Assembly (NCBI GenBank): GCA_020025205.1
Contig: JAHHSO010000039.1
Location: forward strand, 1 to 12,618
DNA from: Christensenellaceae bacterium
Lineage (GTDB): Bacteria > Bacillota > Clostridia > Christensenellales > Aristaeellaceae
Length of the DNA stretch: 12,618 nucleotides
Reading direction: 5' to 3'
A program made the translations under genes and the position numbers. The notes under the pieces were generated by a model, which was not told the DNA's origin, did not search any database, and saw only the letters and a program-made list of their open reading frames with translations. This document shows, one piece after another, positions 7,501-12,618 of this stretch (position 1 is the stretch's first letter; every line of letters starts with the position of its first letter).

Positions 7501-8368
7501 GCTCAAGGAGAAGGAACAGGACAAGATCACGCAGCTGCATGAATCCGTCGTGGATGCGCTGGAGGCCCGCTACGAAGCCCAGAGGGAAGCGGAACAAAAG
7601 CGAATCAGCGAATCCATTGCGGCGTGGAACAAATGGGCAGAGGACACCTGCGCAGCGATCCAAAAACAGATTGACGCACTGGACGAACAGGAGAAGGCCG
7701 AAGACCGGGCAGCGACCGAAAGGGAGCACCTGCGCAGGATTGCGGGGCTGAAAGAGGCGCTTGTCTACGAAAAGGATGCCTATAACAGAGGGCAGCTTGA
7801 AAAGCAGATTGAAAAGGCGCAGGAAGACTGGGAAAAGGTTCAAAAGGGCTGGGCCAAGGACGACAAACGCAAGGAGCTGGAAGAACAGCTCAAGGGCGTT
7901 GAAGAGCAGGCACAAAAGGAGATTGACGCGCTGGAGAAGGAAAGCGAGCGCGTGGACAGCGTATATGACGACATGATGAAAGAGCAGAGCCTGGCGGCAG
8001 AGGCGCAGAAGGTGCTGATGCAGAGCACGCAGGAGGAGCTGCTGGATCTTCTGGGATCGTATGCGCCGGACTATGAAGCGGCAGGAAAGAGCCTGGGCGA
8101 AAAGCTCTATGAAGGTTTTCAGGAGGCGTTTGGCAATATCACGGCCTGGTTCGATCAGATTGACGCGAGGTTTGAAGAGATGGCCGAAAAGGCGCAGGAG
8201 GCGGCTTTCGGAAAAACGAGCAGCTTGCAGGCAGCAGGAGAACACACGGCGGATGTTTCAAAGCCTGAAATCCATCAGACGGTTAACTTTAATCAGCCGG
8301 TGGAGTCTCCGGCGGAGTTTACAAGGCGAATGCAGCAGGTTGGGGAAGAACTGGCGGGGATGATGTAA
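4538..8368 (+). CDS. Tail tape measure protein
   Basis: At 1276 residues this is by far the largest gene and lies straight after the chaperone ORFs. It measures tail length and is ejected ahead of the DNA. The N-terminal third is Ala/Glu-rich and helical. Hydrophobic segments lie around residues 287-310 (SGLTTAAAAMALYVTV) and 329-347 (MMGIAAAVGVAAAGYTAY), the usual membrane-active part. The long middle is Lys/Glu/Ala/Gln coiled coil (about 350-860). A basic Gly-rich linker, KSRRGGGGGKSRR, lies near residue 900, followed by two exact heptads AAREAER (917-930). More coiled coil follows, and the end NFNQPVESPAEFTRRM is a familiar tape-measure C-terminal pattern. There is no lysozyme or peptidase motif. 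At about 0.15 nm per residue the length would suggest a tail near 190 nm. The SD GAGGGG (4526-4531) overlaps the upstream stop. Confidence 0.9.
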   Translation: MTAEELVVAIRVTAENAQETIDAIRASCEGLGETVEKTKKEGDGAFSPLKHSAEEAAAAQAVLSAAAASAFAAIRKAVRDGTDAYNEFVAAAKGLESIASGKGIAQEQLTGALEEVTDEFLTADAAATAFKNLLTRGFSLEKAVQVIDRLKNSAAFGRAANLSLSEAVVTATEGIRQENSVLVDNAGVTKNVAKMWEDYAKARGMTTASLTQAQKVEAEYIGIMQETELQAGDLEKAADTLAGAQARSAAQSQKLAASYGGALEPAMKLAADVSGEVLKGMNDLVTAAPGLTSGLTTAAAAMALYVTVTKAAEAAQRLFSAASITMNPVMMGIAAAVGVAAAGYTAYKKAQQEAAEAQKKAQEAAQAESRAQQQNALDLQEREKSLNRLGRTYKELTDTQNRTESQNARLERIIGELSSQYGISEEALRGLDGQYGAGNAAIEERIRLYGEEKKKLLEKQLEEKKAALEAAKTQKDKNEELQRQVEAFGKKPDFSKAGIKGDWDMEMTEYVSAVNNTEAMPEAYNLAQKLIDALYKAGSTEEAEAAWNAFFEDLNKNCEESTEKVSALEDEMENLQAAIDGKEDYKAPAAGSEAAGLVPGAENGAKTAQETADAYQKTLDAMVGIQEAKANIAALESEEATLEEKKAAAIALQREGYGYLLGDAEAIAAAKALIFQQDEAQLEAYNQQREALENQLESLKAAHEAGKIGDSDYEAEASRLNAALAKTREGTLEAAEGMNRLKDSADETGSAFSGVQKDATQLNQKLRRALNFRQDIRSMKDMASQVEKTGGSWDDLSEEVKEFSRRMGIAEGDLAGTTAGLADMEKQTDLSAAGMVSELQGILGELETMRAEMLAIPQAELTADASQAMDEINALIAMINLVLSLAGQAGVDMTGQGQKSRRGGGGGKSRRNDEEEAAREAERAAREAERAQEEAFRKEIERIEHRRHLGEITAQEEIEALERVKREYARTAEQIMDIDKRIYDARKALKEKEQDKITQLHESVVDALEARYEAQREAEQKRISESIAAWNKWAEDTCAAIQKQIDALDEQEKAEDRAATEREHLRRIAGLKEALVYEKDAYNRGQLEKQIEKAQEDWEKVQKGWAKDDKRKELEEQLKGVEEQAQKEIDALEKESERVDSVYDDMMKEQSLAAEAQKVLMQSTQEELLDLLGSYAPDYEAAGKSLGEKLYEGFQEAFGNITAWFDQIDARFEEMAEKAQEAAFGKTSSLQAAGEHTADVSKPEIHQTVNFNQPVESPAEFTRRMQQVGEELAGMM

Positions 8369-9247
8369 ATGCAGAAAGTGACGTATACGAATGCTTACGG
8401 AGAAAGCCTTATTTTCGGGCAGGGGTTCCCGTTTCTTTTTTCCAGCGTGAGCGGGTTATCCCGGCCGGATGCGGAGATTGTGAGCGTGCGCGGGGCATGG
8501 CAGGCGGGCGTACAGATGCAGAGAATCCAGATGACAGAAAGAAACGTGCAGGTGCAGTTTGACATCCTGCCGCACGAAAACCGGGAGGCGCTGTACAAAA
8601 GGCGGATGGAGGCTGAGCGGATTCTGGCTGGCTCAAGGGCGATGAAGGACGGGAAAATCGGCCTTTTGACCTATGAAAACGATGCGGGGAAGTGGCAGAC
8701 GGACGCCGTGCCGGACGGGGCGATTGCTTACGGCACGCGCTTTCAAAATGCGCTGCCCGGCTGCAAGGTGCGCTTCTTTTGCCCGAATCCATATCTTTTG
8801 AGCGCACAGGAGCAGACGTCAAGGATGCACATGGGCCAGGACGGGCTGACGCTGCCCGCCGCGCTGCCCCTGCGGCTTGGCGCACGCAAATTTTCCGCAA
8901 CCCTTGTCAATACGGGAACAGCAAACACGCCTGTCAGGATTGTCATATACGGCACAGGGGAAAGCCCGCGGCTGGTCAATCACACAACGGGGGCGGAAAT
9001 CGTTGTGGAAAGGGCGATTGCAAACGGCGAGCGCCTGATTGTGGACACGGATCACAGGAATCTGTCCTGCTGGCTGGAAAAGGCGAACGGAGAAAAGGAG
9101 GACGCCTTTGGCTATCTGTCTGCAAGCGCAGCCATGAGCGCGTTTATGCTTGTGCCGGGCAGCAATCAGGTTGAATATATTCCCAGCCGGGCGTCACTGG
9201 GCAGCCGCGTGGAGATCTTCTGGCATTCGCTTTACGAGGGGGTGTAA
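8369..9247 (+). CDS. Distal tail protein (Dit, Sipho_tail family)
   Basis: The 292-residue product starts one base after the tape-measure stop, using GGGGA (8356-8360) as SD. The Dit ring caps the tube and is the hub on which the tail tip and adhesins assemble. The N-terminus MQKVTYTNAYGESLIFGQGFPFLFSSVSGL, with the 'Y.N..GESI.F....PFLL....GL' shape, and the following R..WQ.G....I...R....F.I fit the Sipho_tail family. Then come RMEAERILAG and CKVRFFCPNPYLL, which mark the N-domain end. The C-terminal galectin-like half (about 165-292) is strand-rich and ends in an 'F..SLYEGV' tail. The single conserved N-domain plus C-domain length (about 290) is normal for SPP1-type Dit. No carbohydrate-binding insertion is visible. 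Confidence 0.85.
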   Translation: MQKVTYTNAYGESLIFGQGFPFLFSSVSGLSRPDAEIVSVRGAWQAGVQMQRIQMTERNVQVQFDILPHENREALYKRRMEAERILAGSRAMKDGKIGLLTYENDAGKWQTDAVPDGAIAYGTRFQNALPGCKVRFFCPNPYLLSAQEQTSRMHMGQDGLTLPAALPLRLGARKFSATLVNTGTANTPVRIVIYGTGESPRLVNHTTGAEIVVERAIANGERLIVDTDHRNLSCWLEKANGEKEDAFGYLSASAAMSAFMLVPGSNQVEYIPSRASLGSRVEIFWHSLYEGV

Positions 9248-9249
9248 AG

Positions 9250-10332
9250 ATGCAGGCGATTCACATTCTTGATTTTGCCCTCAATCTGTGCGGCGAAATC
9301 GTTGATTACAAGAGCCTGCGCCTGAAACGCGTATTTTGGGCAGCGGGGGATTTTGAATTGGTGTTGGCCTGCGGGCATCCCATGGCCAGCCGCCTTGAAC
9401 GGGACAGAATCCTGTGCCCGGTGGGACAGGCGCACAAAGCGATGCTCATTGAGCAGATTACAAAGACAGAAAAGACAGTGAGCGTCAAGGGCTGCACGCT
9501 TTCCGGGCTGCTCAAAAGGCGCGTGTGCGTGCCGCCGGCAGGAAGCGATAAGAGCTTTGGCTATGACCGGATCATTTCGGATGCGGAGAGCGTGATGCGC
9601 CATTATGTGCAGAATAACGTGATTACGCCGGAAAGCGCGGACAGAAAGATGGACTGCATGGCGCTGGAAGAGGAGAACCGCCGCAGGGGAAAAAAGGACG
9701 TGCCATGGAGCGCGCGGTTTGAGCAGCTGGATGAGCTGCTTGAGGCGGTGGGAACGTACTGCGACGCGGGGTTTTCCATTGTGCCGGACTTTAAGAAAAA
9801 GAAGCTCGTGTTCACGTATCTGTCCGGGCGGGACAGGACGGGGGCGGGCGGGCGCGTGACGTTCGGGATGCACATGGGCAATGTGTCGGGAACGGAATAC
9901 ACGGAAAACGCCCAGCAGGAACGCAACGCAGCCATCGTAGGCGGCGCGGGAGAGGATGAAAACAGGATGATTTTATCTATCTGCCCGGGCGGGGAGACGG
10001 GAACGGCGCGGCGGGAAGTCTTTGTGGACGCGGGCAGCCGGGCGGCCGCGCAGGAGCTGAAGGAAGAAGGCGAGCGCAGGCTGGCCGAACGGACGCTTGT
10101 TCAGGCGATTAAAGCGGACGTGTGTCAGACGCCGAACTGCCGATATGGCAGGCAGTGGGAATTGGGGGATCTTGTAACGGTTGTATCCGGCGGCAGGATG
10201 ATGAACGCGAGAATTACACAGGTACAGGAAAGTTATGAAGAGGGAAGGCCGGAGCGGATTGAAGTGACATTTGGAAAACCCGTGAACGGCATCCGTCAGG
10301 CGCTCAGGCAGAGACAGGGGAGTGTGAGATAA
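9250..10332 (+). CDS. Gp37-like tail-tip hub protein
   Basis: The 360-residue product directly follows Dit, with GAGGGGG (9236-9242) as SD seven bases upstream. Its pattern fits siphovirus Gp37-like (ReqiPepy6 type) tail proteins. These form a gp27-like hub closing the tail tube and anchoring fibres. Visible features are a β-rich N-terminus (LDFALNLCGEIVDYKSLRLKRVFWAAGDFEL), the segment LIEQITKTEKTVSVKGCTLSGLLKRRV (about residues 73-99), NVITPESADRK, a strand region (FSIVPDFKKKKLVFTYLSGRDRT) and a C-terminal WELGDLVTVVSGG...ARITQVQESYEEG hub-like end. It is shorter than full Tal proteins that carry an endopeptidase, and no catalytic motif is seen. It therefore looks structural, with adhesion delegated to the next genes. 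Confidence 0.78.
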   Translation: MQAIHILDFALNLCGEIVDYKSLRLKRVFWAAGDFELVLACGHPMASRLERDRILCPVGQAHKAMLIEQITKTEKTVSVKGCTLSGLLKRRVCVPPAGSDKSFGYDRIISDAESVMRHYVQNNVITPESADRKMDCMALEEENRRRGKKDVPWSARFEQLDELLEAVGTYCDAGFSIVPDFKKKKLVFTYLSGRDRTGAGGRVTFGMHMGNVSGTEYTENAQQERNAAIVGGAGEDENRMILSICPGGETGTARREVFVDAGSRAAAQELKEEGERRLAERTLVQAIKADVCQTPNCRYGRQWELGDLVTVVSGGRMMNARITQVQESYEEGRPERIEVTFGKPVNGIRQALRQRQGSVR

Positions 10333-10333
10333 A

Positions 10334-10999
10334 ATGATTGAAAAATATGGATTGTTTGATTCGCTGGAAAGTGACAGGCGCGAATATGCAGAGGAGGACT
10401 TTGCGCTGCTGGTCAAGGCGCTGGGGCTGGACGGCGTGCGCGGCGGCGATCAGGCGCTCAAGATTACGGCTGCGCAGGCCGGGCTGCGCGTGCAGGCGGC
10501 GGCAGGGCTGGCGATTGTGCAGGGCAGGTATTACGCGCTGGAAGAGGACTCAGGCGGCGTCAAAACGCTGGATTTGGAAGCGACGGCGCAGTATCCGAGA
10601 ATCGACAGGATTGTGCTGGCGCTTGATTTTCAAAAAAGAACGGTCAAGCTGGCCGTGCTCAAGGGAACAGAAAACGCGTCGCCCACGCCGCCGGCACTGA
10701 CAAGAAATACGGAATTGTATATGCTCAGCCTTGCGAAAGTGCGCGTAGAAGTGGGTGCGGCGACATTGAGCCAGGACAAGATCACAGACGAGCGGGCAGA
10801 CCGCGCGCTTTGCGGGCTATATACCGCGGACACACTTAGAGGCCCGCAGGGCCCAAAGGGCGACACGGGAGCGCCCGGCCCGCAGGGGCCGCAAGGCCCC
10901 AAAGGTGCAACGGGGGCAACCGGGCCGCAGGGGCCCAAAGGCCCGGCGGGCGTTTCGTTTTCGCTTTCGGGCAACACGCTGACGATCAGGACGACATGA
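10334..10999 (+). CDS. Tail-tip protein with collagen-like repeats (baseplate/fibre-type)
   Basis: The 221-residue protein begins two bases after the hub gene, with AGGGGAG (10316-10322) as SD. Residues 1-165 form a structured N-terminal part with FDSLESDRREYAEEDFALLVKALG, a region common at the start of Firmicutes baseplate proteins, and later strands (LRVQAAAGLAIVQGRYYAL, RIDRIVLALDFQKRTVKLAV). Residues from about 170 are twelve Gly-X-Y triplets (GPQGPKGDTGAPGPQGPQGP and onward, DNA about 10842-10950), followed by VSFSLSGNTLTIRTT. Such repeats usually form a trimeric stalk. The N-terminus should bind the hub and the stalk should project the host-contact end. Only 15 residues follow the stalk, so an adhesin may have to be supplied by the next gene. 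Confidence 0.7.
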   Translation: MIEKYGLFDSLESDRREYAEEDFALLVKALGLDGVRGGDQALKITAAQAGLRVQAAAGLAIVQGRYYALEEDSGGVKTLDLEATAQYPRIDRIVLALDFQKRTVKLAVLKGTENASPTPPALTRNTELYMLSLAKVRVEVGAATLSQDKITDERADRALCGLYTADTLRGPQGPKGDTGAPGPQGPQGPKGATGATGPQGPKGPAGVSFSLSGNTLTIRTT

Positions 11000-11011
11000 G
11001 GAGGGGCGCAG

Positions 11012-11908
11012 ATGGCCAAAAAGGTTCCAGCCTTCACATATACGGGCAGCGCGACCACAGCGTCAGACAATGCCTACTGGTACATCTATTTGAAGTCCAG
11101 CGGGAAGCTGAATATGAGCCTGGCAAAGACAGTGGACGTATTTCTCGTCGGAGGAGGCGGTGGTGGTGGATTTGCTGAATACGCAGGAGGAGGCGGTGGC
11201 GGGTATACCACAACAGCAAAGAATGTGAATCTATCAGCTAAAGGAAATCAGTCTATTGTGATTGCAGCCGGAGGAGCAGCCGCAGGATCTGGGGGGACTT
11301 CCAGTGCATTGGGATATTCCGCATCAGGAGGACAACCGGGGGGAAATTCAAATGGTGCAGCAGGGTCAGGAGGAAGCGGCGGAGGAAAAGGAAATGGAGC
11401 AGACTGGTCACGCGGCTATGATGGAGGCGCGGATGGCAAGGATGGATTGGGGGGCGGTGGAAAGGGACAAGGGCGAACGACCCGAGCATTTGGCGAACCA
11501 TCTGGAGGATTGTATGCAGGCGGAGGAGCTGGACGAGGAAAAGCAGAAGGCGGAAAAGGCGGTGCAGGAGGCGGCGGAGATGGCGGAAAGAGTTACTACG
11601 GCGCTGGAGACTTCACGCCTTCTCAGTCGGGAAGTGTCAATTCAGGGGGCGGTGGCGGCGGCGGCAGCCAAGATTGGGCGGGAAATACGAGCGGAGCAGG
11701 CAACGGAGGAAGCGGCATTGTCATCATCCGGGGCACACAGGAGGATGACATTCCGGTCACATTCAACGGCACGAAGCTGATGAAGCTCATTTTTAACGGA
11801 ACAGAGGTGAAGCACCTCATTTACAACGGAACAACCGTTTACATGCGCCGTCTGGCAGAGATATTCAGGAAAGGAAGGATGAAGAGACATGAAATATGCT
11901 GTGATTGA
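11012..11908 (+). CDS. Glycine-rich tail adhesin-like protein
   Basis: The 298-residue product starts after GAGGAGGGG (10999-11007). It has a non-glycine N-terminus (MAKKVPAFTYTGSATTASDN and on through NAYWYIYLKSSGKL), a strand with VDVFLVGGGGGGG (about residues 42-54), then a long stretch of Gly clusters mixed with Ser, Ala, Asn and Asp to about residue 235, closing with SGIVIIRG, the usual end of the Gly_rich_2-type domain of phage tail proteins. Last come three 10-residue repeats starting FNGT/FNGT/YNGT (251-280). Polyglycine-helix sheets of this kind act as receptor-binding tips in phages such as S16. Gly codons are largely GGA, unlike the GGC used by the neighbours. The C-terminus runs through the next gene's SD and overlaps it by 20 bases. 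The adhesin role is inferred. Confidence 0.68.
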   Translation: MAKKVPAFTYTGSATTASDNAYWYIYLKSSGKLNMSLAKTVDVFLVGGGGGGGFAEYAGGGGGGYTTTAKNVNLSAKGNQSIVIAAGGAAAGSGGTSSALGYSASGGQPGGNSNGAAGSGGSGGGKGNGADWSRGYDGGADGKDGLGGGGKGQGRTTRAFGEPSGGLYAGGGAGRGKAEGGKGGAGGGGDGGKSYYGAGDFTPSQSGSVNSGGGGGGGSQDWAGNTSGAGNGGSGIVIIRGTQEDDIPVTFNGTKLMKLIFNGTEVKHLIYNGTTVYMRRLAEIFRKGRMKRHEICCD

Positions 11909-12119
11909 AGACAGCGTTGTCACGAACATCGCGGAGAGCGCCTATCAGCTGGAAACCAACTGGGAAGAGATTCCGCCGCAGATGTCGGTGAGGATCGGGG
12001 ATCATTTTGACAACGGGGTATACAGAAGCCCGGAGGGTGAAATGCGCATGAGCGCGGAACTCAGTGCAGTGCTGAGCACATATGAACAGGCGTTCAGAAT
12101 GGGGGTGCAGCAGGCGTGA
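11889..12119 (+). CDS. Small tail-region protein of unknown function
   Basis: This 76-residue protein starts at ATG 11889 with AAGGAAGG (11871-11878) as SD, inside the end of the previous gene. The N-terminus MKYAVIEDSVVTNIAE resembles the 'MKYAVIENG.VVN.I' start common to small proteins near phage tail fibre genes. The middle (PPQMSVRIGDHFDNGVYRSPEG) fits the matching 'IG..YDNGVF..P' pattern. The rest is a helix ending MGVQQA. I cannot name a function, but its position among tail adhesin genes and before the carbohydrate-binding gene argues for a tail-tip or assembly accessory role. It ends in a GTGA overlap with the next start. Confidence 0.6.
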   Translation: MKYAVIEDSVVTNIAESAYQLETNWEEIPPQMSVRIGDHFDNGVYRSPEGEMRMSAELSAVLSTYEQAFRMGVQQA

Positions 12120-12553
12120 GCATGGCAGATTTTTTTTATGAACTGGGCAGGAAAGAAGCGCAGCGCCTGCGGGCAGAGGCAAAAGGGCTGGATGGAACGG
12201 CGATCATTGACCGCGAAGCATCTGTTCCAGACTTTGAACCGCAAAAGGATTATTCCGGCTGGCCTTGTGGTGCGCCTGTTGCGGACGATGGGCAGGTGTG
12301 GACGCTTTTGCAGCCATACAACGCGGCAGAGCATCCGGGCAGACCGGCAGAGCTGCGCACCCTGTGGGGGCTTTGCCACACGAAAGACCCGGCAAAAGCC
12401 AAAGCGTGGGTGACACCGATGGGCACGAGCGGGATGTACATGAAGGACGAATGTTACAGGGACGCGGACGGCGCTGTGTGGCGGTGCAAGGGGGACAACA
12501 CCGTGCAGGACGCCAAAGCGCTGCCGTCTAGATGGGAGCAGGTGACGATATGA
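12116..12553 (+). CDS. Carbohydrate-binding-module-like tail or accessory protein
   Basis: The 145-residue product uses GTG at 12116, which overlaps the previous stop by four bases (GTGA), with GGGGG (12101-12105) as SD; an ATG at 12122 is an alternative. The N-terminal helix (about residues 1-30) is charged. Residues about 45-95 hold YSGWPCGAPVADDGQVWTLLQPYNA and RTLWGLCHTKDP. Residues about 107-145 hold YMKDECYRDADGAVWRCKGDNTVQDAKALPSRWEQV. The pattern 'Y..GDVWRC......P..W' in the second half resembles carbohydrate-binding family 5/12 modules and recurs in Clostridia phage proteins at this spot. It may bind host wall polysaccharide. The similarity is from memory and limited to aromatic and Gly positions. 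Confidence 0.55.
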   Translation: MSMADFFYELGRKEAQRLRAEAKGLDGTAIIDREASVPDFEPQKDYSGWPCGAPVADDGQVWTLLQPYNAAEHPGRPAELRTLWGLCHTKDPAKAKAWVTPMGTSGMYMKDECYRDADGAVWRCKGDNTVQDAKALPSRWEQVTI

Positions 12554-12618
12554 GCAGACGGAAAGAATTTGTGAGCTGCGTTGAGCAAATCGCGCGGGAA
12601 AAGCCCGCGTATAAGATC
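12550..12618 (+). CDS. Start of a probable NlpC/P60-type phage hydrolase (partial)
   Basis: Twenty-three codons are visible, starting at an ATGA overlap with the previous stop (12550-12553): MSRRKEFVSCVEQIAREKPA then YKI. A short N-terminal helix with 'C.EQIA.EKP.YK' resembles the lead-in of NlpC/P60-like endolysins of Clostridia phages, in which a catalytic Cys motif follows beyond this window. Position after the tail genes also favours a lysis or wall-hydrolase gene. No catalytic residue can be seen, so the call is tentative; a holin or another tail gene is possible. Confidence 0.4.
   Translation, partial: MSRRKEFVSCVEQIAREKPAYKI

Noticed and set aside
7133..8245. Long - strand ORF (370 codons), very rich in Leu and Phe
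   Set aside because: It is the antisense of Glu/Lys-rich coiled-coil codons in the tape measure (GAG/AAG read as CTC/CTT). It has no SD and would be the only large gene on the opposite strand.
11262..11780. Overlapping + ORF (172 codons) rich in Glu and Met inside the glycine-rich gene
   Set aside because: GGA repeats read one base later become GAG/GAA codons, so length and composition come from the repeat. It lacks its own SD and the Gly frame has clear protein features at both ends.
10334..12553. A diversity-generating retroelement target, looked for because this is a tail adhesin cassette
   Set aside because: No reverse transcriptase, no template repeat and no C-type-lectin-like variable region is visible in the window.

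Overview
This window is an almost gap-free, single-strand (+) late operon of a tailed phage or prophage with siphovirus morphology. It runs from the end of a head gene through capsid, neck and tail genes to the start of what is probably a lysis or cell-wall hydrolase gene. Strong AGGAGG-type ribosome binding sites, high GC (my impression is close to 60%), and Firmicutes-type protein families (DUF4355-like scaffold, phi13-like major tail protein, HK97 gp10-like, Gp37-like tail hub) suggest a host among high-GC gut-type Clostridia. No integrase, host gene or attachment site is present, so free phage versus prophage cannot be decided.

Layout: bases 1-63 are the 3' end of an unidentified gene. 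Bases 64-266 are non-coding and hold a bidirectional terminator-like hairpin. Then come scaffold (267-830) and major capsid protein (847-1800). The neck follows with head-tail connector (1802-2116), head-closure protein (2124-2414), gp10-like protein (2411-2899) and tail-completion protein (2901-3239). The tail tube and its assembly genes are major tail protein (3254-3841), a hairpin-bearing gap, tail assembly chaperone (3917-4366) with an overlapping -1-frame extension (to 4527), and a 1276-residue tape measure (4538-8368). The tail tip has Dit-like distal tail protein (8369-9247) and a Gp37-like hub protein (9250-10332). The host-contact cassette has a protein ending in collagen-like repeats (10334-10999), a glycine-rich adhesin-like protein (11012-11908), a small tail protein (11889-12119) and a protein resembling a carbohydrate-binding module (12116-12553). 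The window ends in the first 23 codons of a gene overlapping by ATGA (12550-12618), tentatively an NlpC/P60-type hydrolase.

The order is the classical siphovirus order: the scaffold directs capsid assembly, connector and closure proteins build the neck, the chaperone pair loads the tape measure while the major tail protein polymerises, and Dit plus hub nucleate the tail tip that carries the adhesins.

I did not find a convincing new defence or regulatory system. The best second-look items are the unmarked -1 frameshift joining the two chaperone ORFs, the two hairpins that punctuate the operon next to its most abundantly needed products, and the adhesin cassette, where a compositionally distinct GGA-rich gene sits beside a collagen-like gene and ends in three FNGT repeats.
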